Source of the DNA: an uncultured Eggerthellaceae bacterium
GTDB lineage: Bacteria > Actinomycetota > Coriobacteriia > Coriobacteriales > Eggerthellaceae
Direction of reading: 5' to 3'
Assembly (NCBI GenBank): GCA_947650915.1
Contig: CANSWY010000001.1
Location: forward strand, 1-64,000
Length of the DNA: 64,000 nucleotides
Position numbers and translations under genes: made by a program. The notes under the pieces were generated by a model. That model did not search any database. It saw only the letters and a program-made list of their open reading frames with translations, and had not been told where the DNA came from. Shown here in pieces: positions 26,901-33,368 of the stretch (positions are counted from its first letter, which is position 1; each line of letters begins with the position of its first letter).

Positions 26901-28360
26901 TTGGAGCCGTCGGAGGGCATGATCCCAATGGGGTTCTTCACATGGCTGCATTGCAGACCGAGCTGCGTGTAATCGTGCCCGTAGTTGTAGGGGTTGGTGA
27001 TGGGCCACCTCTCTGAGTGGAAGGACTGGTCTTCCAGTTGGTAATCGCCGAAGTCGAAGGAGTAATTGAAGTAGTCACGGGATTCCTGGGTGCCTCCAGG
27101 GTTCACGACGAAAGTGCCCACATCGTGCGCTGAGACGCCGTTCCAATCCGCGCCGGAGGACCAAGCGAGGTATTCGTAGAGGCTGTTGGGGTCGCTCTTC
27201 CATGAGTAGCAGTACGCGCCCGTGTTCACGCAGGCGTGCCATGAGAGGTCAGGCGGGTTCGGCCACCAGTAATCGGCCTTGGTCATGAACTCTATCTTGC
27301 GTCCGGGCGTCAGCGTTTCCAGGTTCAAGCTGTCGAACACCACTTCCGGCACGTAGGCGAGGGATGAGGTGGAGGCAGCCTGCGCCGGTTCGGCGAACAG
27401 CTCCAGGAGCGACGGCGCATCGCAGCTCACATCCGCGCGCAGCACCGTTTGCGGAGATGCTGATATCTCCAGCATCCCTGTCGCGGTGTCCCAGACGGCG
27501 TTCTCTCCTTCGACGAGCTCCATCTCTTCATCGCTGCCGTTCAGGCGTACGTGGATGTCGGAGAGCGCAAGATGCCCCGCGGTCTCAGGCGTGGCGACGG
27601 GAATGGTGGTGGTCACATCAAAGGTGGAGGAAGAGATAGTTCGATCGCCCATCACCTTTACGCGCGGGTCTGCTGAACTGATGGAGACATCAGTGAGACA
27701 TGGATCGCTGTCCTCCAGTTCAGCAGGAATGAGGAGCTGCAGCTGGCATGCGAAGGGGATGTCTTGACCATCTTGTAGATAGAAGCTCTTAGGCACATAG
27801 GCGATGCCGCTCTCTGCATCGAATCGGCAGCCGTCCAGCACATCGCCTTCGTTGGTCATGAGAGCGAAGACATGGTCGGTCGCCGTGCCTGTTCCGTTCA
27901 GCGACGAGGGGGCCGCCAGCGCCACATAGAAGCCAGAATCGGGGCCGGGGTCCAGCAGGTCTGCGCTCGATGCGTATTGCCCCGCGATGATGGACATCCA
28001 GTCTTCACGCGCATAGATGGCATCCATCGTGCGATCGGGTCCTGCGATCGCGGCATCGAAGAGCGTGCTCTTGACGTAAAGGGTGTGCCCGCTGTCCTGG
28101 AACGCGGAGAGATCTTGCCCGAAGAGGCCTGCGATGAACGAGAGCGCAGGCGCCGGCTCATCCACCGGTGCAGCGACTTGATCCACTGCTCCTGCAAGGT
28201 GGTCGTTTCTCAGTTCATAGGCGAAGCGGTGTTCCGGGTCTTCCTCTTCAGGCGGCCTGTCGGCCCAAGCCTGGACGGGCGAGAGTGCCAGGCTGAGCGT
28301 GAGCGCTGCTTTCAGGATCGTGCTCCGTGCGCGTTGCGTTGCCGATGCTGTTCGTGCCAT
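23900..28360 (-). CDS. Giant VaFE-repeat LPQTG surface protein (SpaA/Cna-B domains)
   Basis: 1486 aa. The signal peptide ends near PVQAWA (about 33). A large N-terminal domain (about 35-560) is unlike anything I can name. Several Cna-B/SpaA-type beta domains follow, with isopeptide-type Lys motifs such as VTIVKRDAESG and DLDFRKVLQTD and partner Glu segments (TLREVSAPEGY, YEIQEVAAGTGY). Then come three VaFE repeats (about 1065-1425), recognised by KRLVCFEEV, TELVVYETL and ARLVIFERL. The wall-sorting signal LPQTG (1438-1442), a hydrophobic stretch and HKRRER end the protein. First gene of the surface operon; AAGGAGG precedes the ATG. A sortase must act on it, but none is in the window. Confidence 0.88.
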   Translation of the reverse strand: MARTASATQRARSTILKAALTLSLALSPVQAWADRPPEEEDPEHRFAYELRNDHLAGAVDQVAAPVDEPAPALSFIAGLFGQDLSAFQDSGHTLYVKSTLFDAAIAGPDRTMDAIYAREDWMSIIAGQYASSADLLDPGPDSGFYVALAAPSSLNGTGTATDHVFALMTNEGDVLDGCRFDAESGIAYVPKSFYLQDGQDIPFACQLQLLIPAELEDSDPCLTDVSISSADPRVKVMGDRTISSSTFDVTTTIPVATPETAGHLALSDIHVRLNGSDEEMELVEGENAVWDTATGMLEISASPQTVLRADVSCDAPSLLELFAEPAQAASTSSLAYVPEVVFDSLNLETLTPGRKIEFMTKADYWWPNPPDLSWHACVNTGAYCYSWKSDPNSLYEYLAWSSGADWNGVSAHDVGTFVVNPGGTQESRDYFNYSFDFGDYQLEDQSFHSERWPITNPYNYGHDYTQLGLQCSHVKNPIGIMPSDGSKGRMALRILDVNTEAARPYVVIGFVGPSIANQPGVGIYKFEILPSGDIEVVKSSSVPDTSANNPNYRLEGITYDVFSDAACTAHVCSITLGADGRGTSKRLKDGTYYIRENAGSTLGSGFTYDSAAHAVTVRAGETSALAVSDAPQSYAAEVLLRKCDSVTANSTPQGDGVLEGAVFEARHYQELFTDEGSAAGCTPARIWRFATDAGGCIKLDEDHLVSGDALYRTTAGAPCLPLGTLTLREVSAPEGYRIDSRLRVIALPASGTAESITYTMVSTVPEDIMRGGVTIVKRDAESGLTDPLGAASLDGTAFQIRNVSAQAVCVDGVMRAPGEVVARIVSEGGSACTSTETLPFGTYEIQEVAAGTGYLANDTEARTFSITRDGEMVTLDGISACHDQVKRGDLDFRKVLQTDQSRLARIPFILESLTTGERHVLVTDENGIVNTSAAWHAHTQDANANDWAMASADVPEEAVDSAQLDPNAGIWFGLAPDGSMTAPDDALGALPYDAYALTELRADSNAGLDLISMEGISVTAHGLSIPLGDIEDRVTPPPAIVTQARSAHDASKHLYPNRDVRVTDRIDYCNLVPGTEYRICGRLMDAETASEATDAAGEAITTELTFTPVSSSGSCEVSFAFDASTLFGKRLVCFEEVMETATGKIVASHEELDDHGQSVEVVAPAINTYATDAATDSKEAIAQDAVTIVDAVAYSGLEEGAEYVLRGQLMHKTGTEDAPSAEAVLDEEGTPLTCTVPFTPLSNTGNTSVTFTFAPTSMADGTELVVYETLFRDGCELVVHDSPDNDAQTVRIAAPRISTSAFDEQSGLNATDAKADLTITDEVRYENLVAGKTYSLFGTVMRATEGEGGHITAEPLLDHAGNKVSATAQFAPGSSSGSTFLDFHVDASGLDGARLVIFERLTAEGEVVAMHEDAAAESQTIWIGDSGPVREPRSLTTLPQTGDDAPWPHALAACAAAALGGAWAIWMHKRRERQSEPTGARTGGAR

Positions 28361-28444
28361 CCAGCCTCCTTGTCATCAGTGCCCTGCGGAGCCGTGATCG
28401 CAGGTCCGCATTTCGTGATGCTCTGATGATGGGGTCGCCATCTG

Positions 28445-28460
28445 ACGGACACCTGTCCGT
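28445..28460. promoter_or_regulatory. Palindromic operator candidate
   Basis: ACGGACA-CC-TGTCCGT is a perfect 7+7 inverted repeat with a 2-bp centre. It lies 85-100 bases upstream of the VaFE gene start and about 105 upstream of the rseP -35. Size and symmetry suit a dimeric regulator. Confidence 0.45.
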
Positions 28461-28563
28461 GTGTTGGCATGCGCGCTCTCTTCGCTCAGTGACGTTCTGT
28501 GCTCGACCTGTCCGAGCCTCGTCTTCGTTCCGTCGGCTTTTCGTGCATCTTTTGTCTGGAACC

Positions 28564-28592
28564 TTCACAAATCTGCATGCGGTCTTGATAAT
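28564..28592 (+). promoter_or_regulatory. Promoter of rseP
   Basis: TTCACA (28564-28569), a 17-bp spacer and GATAAT (28587-28592). The start site would lie about 38 bases before the TTG start codon. This promoter lets the rseP-ispG block be expressed although it is cut off from dxr. Confidence 0.65.
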
Positions 28593-28636
28593 GTCGCAAA
28601 TGTTTTTCGAACGATCCTTGCGAAGGAGGGAATCCA

Positions 28637-29743
28637 TTGGACATCCTGTTCATGGTCTTTTCCGCCGTCATCGCCATCGGTTTCATCGTGCTCATCCATG
28701 AAGGCGGCCATTACCTGGCCTCTCGGGCCTTCGGCGTCCGCGTGACCGAGTTCATGCTGGGTCTGCCCGGTCCTTCGGTGGGCTTCACGGCTGGAGGCAC
28801 GCGGTTCGGCGTGACAGCGGTTCCTCTTGGTGGATATGCGCGCGTGTGCGGCATGGAGGGCGGTGGGATAAGCCCTCATGCGCGCGGTGCATTGCGCGAG
28901 GCCTATGAGCGCGGCTCGGTCACCGAAGAAGAATTGGCGGATGCCCTGGGTATCACGGAAGAGGAGGCTTTCGAAGCGCTCGATCAACTGGCCGAATGGG
29001 GGTCGATCATCCGTCCGGAGCGCAAGGATGACCGCCAGGCCTGGAAGACGCCGGCCGTCGCGCCTTCCGCTCGGGCGCGCAAGCAGGCAAAGCGCCTGGG
29101 GATGCCGGCGCCGCTGCAACTGGAGGCGGGCATGCCGCGCCATGTTCCTGACTTGGACGCGTTCTATGAACGGGAGCTCTCTTGCCAGTACCGTTCGTTG
29201 CCGTTCTGGAAGCGCTCGGTCATCCTGCTGGCGGGCATCGGCGTGAACCTCGCGTTCGCGCTCATCGCCTTCGTGGTGGTGTATGCGGTCATCGGCGTTG
29301 ACTATGCCATCCCCTCCACGGGCGAGGTGCAGCACCTCACGCTCACGCCCTTGCAGGCCATCCAGGCGGGCATCGGAGCCATCGTGGCCACCTTCCAAGC
29401 CATCTTGGGGCTCTTCAATCCGGCCACGGCGGGGGAGGTGGTGTCGAACTCCTCCAGTGTGATCGGCATCGCGGTCATGTCCGCGGATTTCTTCGCGAAG
29501 GGCGTGGCTGACGCGCTCTTCTTCATGGCTGTCATCTCCATTTCCATCGGCCTCATGAACCTGCTCCCCATCCCGCCTTTGGATGGCGGCCGCTTCTTGG
29601 TGGAGATCATCCAGAAGGTCACGCGGCGCACCGTGCCTGCGCGCGTGATGGGCGCGGTCTCCATGGCGGGCATGGCGCTGTTCCTGTGCTTCTTCGTCTT
29701 CATGCTGAACCAGGACATCCAGCGCTTCATCCTCGGCGGCTGA
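28637..29743 (+). CDS. rseP: RseP-like site-2 protease without PDZ domain
   Basis: 368 aa. The TTG start is supported by GAAGGAGGG at the right distance. TM1 has the zinc motif HEGGH (His21, His25), and the distal motif NLLPIPPLDGG supplies the third ligand, so the active site is intact. The loop after FGVTAVPLGGYARVCGMEGG holds a roughly 100-residue insertion whose centre, VTEEELADALGITEEEAFEA, reads like a winged helix-turn-helix. No PDZ domain lies between TM2 (VILLAGIGVNLAFALIAFV) and the LDG helix. It cleaves membrane proteins within the bilayer; the target is unknown. Confidence 0.88.
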   Translation: MDILFMVFSAVIAIGFIVLIHEGGHYLASRAFGVRVTEFMLGLPGPSVGFTAGGTRFGVTAVPLGGYARVCGMEGGGISPHARGALREAYERGSVTEEELADALGITEEEAFEALDQLAEWGSIIRPERKDDRQAWKTPAVAPSARARKQAKRLGMPAPLQLEAGMPRHVPDLDAFYERELSCQYRSLPFWKRSVILLAGIGVNLAFALIAFVVVYAVIGVDYAIPSTGEVQHLTLTPLQAIQAGIGAIVATFQAILGLFNPATAGEVVSNSSSVIGIAVMSADFFAKGVADALFFMAVISISIGLMNLLPIPPLDGGRFLVEIIQKVTRRTVPARVMGAVSMAGMALFLCFFVFMLNQDIQRFILGG

Positions 29744-29755
29744 CCCTCGCTCCCC

Positions 29756-29784
29756 ATGTGCGAAAGGGACGTCCCAAATCGCAC
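29756..29784 (+). repeat. Half-unit (left arm) of the palindromic repeat
   Basis: A left arm with GTGCGAAAGGGACGTCCC, 13 bases after the rseP stop. Its GACGTCCC core is exactly 44 bp upstream of the core in full copy 4. Confidence 0.85.
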
Positions 29785-29798
29785 AGGCGGACATGCAA

Positions 29799-29896
29799 GA
29801 TGTGCGAAAGGGACGTCCCAAATTGCACATAGGATCAGCCATCCAGTGCTCATTCTCTATTCCTATGTGCGATTTGGAACGTCCCTTTTGCACATC
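29799..29896 (+). repeat. 98-bp palindromic intergenic repeat, copy 4
   Basis: Full element, same orientation as copies 1-3 and 6. Both arms have a G in the flank (GTGCGAAAGG left; GTGCGATTTGG right), and the loop core is CAGTGCTCATTCTCTATTCC. It lies between co-directional rseP and ispG, upstream of the candidate ispG promoter. Confidence 0.9.
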
Positions 29897-29928
29897 GGCG
29901 AAGTGATGAAAGGGAGGCGGCCTTGCGA

Positions 29929-29934
29929 TAAGAT
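29929..29934 (+). promoter_or_regulatory. Candidate -10 element of ispG
   Basis: TAAGAT (within CGATAAGATGGG) is 45 bases before the chosen ispG ATG and downstream of repeat copy 4. The hexamer matches the candidates at pyrH and fabG. No clear -35. Confidence 0.4.
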
Positions 29935-29978
29935 GGGCACCTGAACGCAGAGTGAAACGCAGCATGAAAGGCGCCTCC

Positions 29979-31046
29979 ATGACCGAATCTGCTCCGAATC
30001 AGCGCACGCGCACCGTCATCGTTGGGGGTGTGCCCGTGGGCGGCGGCGCGCCCGTGTCCGTGCAATCCATGCTCTGCGCGTCTGAGACGGATGCTGGCGC
30101 CAACATCGAACAGGTGAACCGTCTGGCTGAAGCGGGCTGTGAGATCGCGCGCATGGCGGTCCCCAAGCGTGAATCCTTGGCCGTGTTCTCGAAGGTGTGC
30201 GATGCAAGTCCCATCCCCATCGTGGCGGACATCCATTTCGATGCGAAATGCGCCATCGAAGCGGCCTGGCGCGGGGCCTCCGCCTTGCGCATCAACCCAG
30301 GCAACATCGGGGGCCTCTCTGAGACGGATCTGGTCATCGCGGCGGCGCGCGGGGCTGACATCCCCATCCGCATCGGCGTGAACGCCGGATCGCTCCAAAA
30401 GGACATCGCCAGCCGCGAAGACCTGACACTCCCGGAGAAGCTGGCACGGAGCGCGGTGGAATACGTGCGCTATTTCGAAGAAGTCCGGGGCTTCACGAAC
30501 ATCGTGGTCTCCGCGAAAGCCCATGACGTGATGACCACGGTGGAGACCTACCGCCTCTTGTCCCAGCAGATCCCGCAGGTGCCGCTGCATATCGGCGTCA
30601 CGGAGGCCGGCACGGCGCTGCAGGGGACGGTGAAGTCTTCCGTGGGGCTGGGGATGCTCTTGGCCGAGGGCATCGGGGACACGCTGCGCATGTCGCTCAC
30701 GGACGATCCGGTCCTGGAGGTGCGCGCGGGCTGGGCGCTCTTGTCCGCTCTGGGGATCCGCCAGCGCACGCCTGAGATCGTGAGCTGCCCCACGTGCGGG
30801 CGGTGCAAGGTGGATCTCATCTCCATCGCGAAAGATGTGGAGGAACGCCTGCGGACCGTGGAGAAGCCCATCAAGGTGGCCGTCATGGGATGCGTGGTGA
30901 ACGGCCCTGGGGAGGCGAAGGACGCTGATGTGGGCGTGGCGTGCGGGGAGGGCCAGGGAGCGGTGTTCGCTCATGGTAGAATCGTGCGCAAAGTTGATGA
31001 GGGCCGCATCATCGATGCCCTCATGAAAGAGGTAGAGGCCATCTGA
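29979..31046 (+). CDS. ispG: (E)-4-hydroxy-3-methylbut-2-enyl-diphosphate synthase
   Basis: 355 aa from the ATG at 29979 (AAAGG 7 bases upstream); GTG 29952 and ATG 29964 are in frame but lack good ribosome-binding sites. The TIM-barrel part has PVSVQSMLC, PIVADIHFDAKCAI and RINPGNIG. The iron-sulfur part has SCPTCGRCKVDL and VAVMGCVVNGPGEAKDADVG, with the [4Fe-4S] cysteines. It makes HMBPP in the MEP isoprenoid pathway; dxr of the same route is 10 kb upstream beyond the surface operon. Confidence 0.95.
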   Translation: MTESAPNQRTRTVIVGGVPVGGGAPVSVQSMLCASETDAGANIEQVNRLAEAGCEIARMAVPKRESLAVFSKVCDASPIPIVADIHFDAKCAIEAAWRGASALRINPGNIGGLSETDLVIAAARGADIPIRIGVNAGSLQKDIASREDLTLPEKLARSAVEYVRYFEEVRGFTNIVVSAKAHDVMTTVETYRLLSQQIPQVPLHIGVTEAGTALQGTVKSSVGLGMLLAEGIGDTLRMSLTDDPVLEVRAGWALLSALGIRQRTPEIVSCPTCGRCKVDLISIAKDVEERLRTVEKPIKVAVMGCVVNGPGEAKDADVGVACGEGQGAVFAHGRIVRKVDEGRIIDALMKEVEAI

Positions 31047-31100
31047 GCGGTGCTCCAGGCGCGCTCTCCCGGCCCTGAGAGATGAGGGAGATGAGCGCAC

Positions 31101-32855
31101 ATGGCGGATATCCTGCGCCTCAAGAATCTGTACGTTCCCACTTTGAAGGAAGATCCGGCTGACGCGGACATCGCCAGCCATCGGCTGCTTTTGCGCGCGG
31201 GCATGCTCCGCAAGACGGCCAGCGGCGTGTACACCTTCCTTCCGCTGGGTTTCCGCGTGCTCAAGAAGATCGAGGCCATCGTGCGCGAAGAGATGGATGC
31301 CACGGGCGCCTATGAGATCATGATGCCGGCGCTCCAGCCCTCTGAGCTCTGGTTGGAGAGCGGCCGCTGGGATGATTACGGGCCGGAGCTCATGCGCCTG
31401 TCGGATAGGCATGAGCGCGGCTTCTGCCTGGGGCCCACCCATGAAGAGCTCATCACCTCTCTGGTGCGCGATGAGCTGCGCAGCTACAAGCAGCTCCCGC
31501 TCACGCTGTATCAGATCCAAGTCAAGTTCCGTGACGAGATCCGCCCGCGCTTCGGACTTCTGCGCAGCCGCGAATTCATGATGAAGGACGCCTATTCCTT
31601 CCATGATTCGCAGGAGTCCCTGCAGAAGACCTATGACGACATGAGCGAAGCCTACGGCACCATCTGCGACCGCTGCGGGTTGGAATGGCGCGCGGTGGAA
31701 GCGGATTCCGGCCAGATCGGCGGCAAGGTCACCACGGAATTCATGGCGCTGGCCGAAAGCGGGGAAGCGGAGCTGGTCTATTGCGATTGCGGCTATTCGG
31801 CGAACACAGAGGCGGGCGAGTGCCGTCCGCATCCCACCGCCCATGACGTGGCAGAGCTCAAGCGCATCGAAACGCCTGAAGTGCACACCATCGAAGAGTT
31901 GGCGGCGTTTTTGGGCATCCCTGAGACTTCCACGGTGAAGGCCCTTTCCGGCAAGGATGCGGATGGCGGCCTGGTGGTGCTCTTCGTGCCGGGATGCCAT
32001 GAGCTGAATGAGATCAAGGCTGCGCGCGCGGTGGAGGGCTTCGAACTGCTGACGGATGAGGAGATGGAAGCCTTCGGGCTGCACAAGGGGTCCATGGGGC
32101 CGGTGGGCCTGCCTGAGGGCGCGCGCGTGGTGGCGGATTCGTCGCTCCAGGGCGTGCCGCATTGGGTTGTGGGCGCCAACGAGGACGGCTTCCATTACCT
32201 GGGCGCGGCCCCGGGCCGCGATTTCACGGTGGACGCATGGGCGGATCTCTGCGTGGTGGCCCCGGGCGATTCCTGTCCCGAATGCGGCTGTTCGCTCAAA
32301 GGCGCGCGCGGCATCGAGGTGAGCCAGGTGTTCCAGCTGGGCACCAAGTATTCTGAGAGCATGCATGCCACCTATCTTGATGCGGACGGCAAAGAGCAGC
32401 CGCTGGTCATGGGCTGCTATGGCGTGGGCGTCTCCCGCACGTTGGCCGCCATCGTGGAGCAGCACAACGACGAGGCGGGCATCAAGTGGCCGCTGGCCGT
32501 GGCACCGGCCCATGTCTGCGTGATTCCGCTGCAGGTGGGAGATGACCTGGTGCAGCCGAAGGCCGAAGAGATCGCGCGCGCTTGCCAGCAGCTCGGATTC
32601 GAAGTGGCCATCGATGATCGTGATGAACGCGCGGGCGTCAAGTTCGCTGATGCTGACTTGATCGGCTGGCCGCTGCAGATCATCGTGGGCAAGCGCGGGC
32701 TGGCTGAGGGCAAGGTGGAGCTCAAGCGCCGCCGCACCGGTGAGCGCAGCGAATTTTTGGTGGATGCGCTGCCGGAGCTTCTGGCGTTCGCGAACCGCAA
32801 GATGGGGGACATGACGAAAGGTGGCGTCACCATCTTCTCAGGCTTGTTCAGCTGA
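31101..32855 (+). CDS. proS: Prolyl-tRNA synthetase (bacterial type)
   Basis: 584 aa. The class II core has motif 1 around YTFLPLGFRVLKKIE, motif 2 FRDEIRPRFGLLRSREFMMKD (split: RPRFGLLRSREFMMKD) and motif 3 GCYGVGVSRTLAAIVEQ. Between motifs 2 and 3 lies the INS editing domain (about 230-400; GPVGLPEGARVVAD), so the enzyme can deacylate Ala-tRNA-Pro. The anticodon-binding domain has VAIDDRDERAGVKFADADLIG. It follows ispG, a known neighbour arrangement. Confidence 0.97.
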   Translation: MADILRLKNLYVPTLKEDPADADIASHRLLLRAGMLRKTASGVYTFLPLGFRVLKKIEAIVREEMDATGAYEIMMPALQPSELWLESGRWDDYGPELMRLSDRHERGFCLGPTHEELITSLVRDELRSYKQLPLTLYQIQVKFRDEIRPRFGLLRSREFMMKDAYSFHDSQESLQKTYDDMSEAYGTICDRCGLEWRAVEADSGQIGGKVTTEFMALAESGEAELVYCDCGYSANTEAGECRPHPTAHDVAELKRIETPEVHTIEELAAFLGIPETSTVKALSGKDADGGLVVLFVPGCHELNEIKAARAVEGFELLTDEEMEAFGLHKGSMGPVGLPEGARVVADSSLQGVPHWVVGANEDGFHYLGAAPGRDFTVDAWADLCVVAPGDSCPECGCSLKGARGIEVSQVFQLGTKYSESMHATYLDADGKEQPLVMGCYGVGVSRTLAAIVEQHNDEAGIKWPLAVAPAHVCVIPLQVGDDLVQPKAEEIARACQQLGFEVAIDDRDERAGVKFADADLIGWPLQIIVGKRGLAEGKVELKRRRTGERSEFLVDALPELLAFANRKMGDMTKGGVTIFSGLFS

Positions 32856-32883
32856 TCGGCCTCCAACCGTTCTGTAACGCATC

Positions 32884-32915
32884 GCGGCGCGCCTGATCCA
32901 AGGCGCGCCGCTTGC
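32884..32915 (+). terminator. Terminator hairpin after proS
   Basis: A 10-bp all-GC stem GCGGCGCGCC/GGCGCGCCGC (32884-32893 with 32902-32911) with an 8-base loop, followed by TTGCGT. Stem strength is high, but the T run is only two bases, so termination is likely but not certain. Confidence 0.65.
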
Positions 32916-32920
32916 GTCAT

Positions 32921-32956
32921 CCTTGTTCTAGAAGCAGGCCCGCATGAACAAGGAGG
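32921..32956 (+). promoter_or_regulatory. Hairpin overlapping the ribosome-binding site of the phasin-like gene
   Basis: CCTTGTTC (32921-32928) is complementary to GAACAAGG (32946-32953), and the last four bases of the second arm are the first part of the Shine-Dalgarno AAGGAGG (32950-32956). Folding would hide the ribosome-binding site of the gene at 32967. Confidence 0.5.
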
Positions 32957-32966
32957 CGCATTTCTC

Positions 32967-33314
32967 ATGACGAACATCACCGATCCTTTCCGCCAGATAT
33001 TCCTCGCAGGTGTGGGTGCCCTGGCCATGGGCGCTGACAAGACCCAGGAGGTCTTGGACGCGTTGGTGCAGAAGGGGCAGATCACGGTGGATCAGGGCAA
33101 AGAGATAGCTTCCGAGCTCAAGTCGGATGCTTCTGACCGGACAGCGGAATTGCGCGACCAGATCATCCGTGCCCAGATGCAGGCCATGACGAAAGAGCAA
33201 CGCGATGCGTTCGCCGCGCGCGTGGCGGAGATGGCTGCCAGCGTGGACGAAGATGACGCCCTGCGCGCCCAAGAAGCCGCCGAGGTGCAGACAGCCGCTT
33301 CTCAGCAGCAGTGA
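32967..33314 (+). CDS. Phasin-family (PhaF-like) helical protein
   Basis: 115 aa. It starts TDPFRQIFLAGVGALAMGADKTQEVLDALVQKG (shown here: FRQIFLAGVGALAMGADKT), the pattern of phasin-like regulators, followed by long charged helices (GKEIASELKSDASDRTAELRD) and an Ala/Gln-rich tail. No polyhydroxyalkanoate genes are nearby, so the granule role is not supported; such small proteins are widespread and of uncertain function. AAGGAGG upstream lies in a predicted hairpin. Convergent with fabH. Confidence 0.75.
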   Translation: MTNITDPFRQIFLAGVGALAMGADKTQEVLDALVQKGQITVDQGKEIASELKSDASDRTAELRDQIIRAQMQAMTKEQRDAFAARVAEMAASVDEDDALRAQEAAEVQTAASQQQ

Positions 33315-33368
33315 TCGCGCGCCTCTTGCACGGGCCAGCGATGGGACCGCGCCCGCGCAAGGGGTTTC

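Larger units (their letters stand above)
28361..28636. other. Divergent control region between the surface operon and rseP
   Basis: 276 bp with no supportable gene. It contains a perfect 7-bp inverted repeat (28445-28460) on the surface-operon side and a sigma-A-like promoter for rseP (28564-28592). I did not find a convincing -10 for the surface operon. Confidence 0.6.

Noticed and set aside
23900-28360. Surface operon as a complete sortase-assembled pilus locus
   Set aside because: No sortase gene is present and only one LPXTG protein; SipW/TasA-type assembly plus wall anchoring fits better.
29850-32513. 887-aa minus-strand frame opposite ispG and proS
   Set aside because: Antisense of two well-supported genes; composition is the His/Arg-rich mirror of coding sequence.
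32967-33314. Polyhydroxyalkanoate granule locus
   Set aside because: The phasin-like protein is alone; no PhaC, PhaA or PhaB genes are near it.
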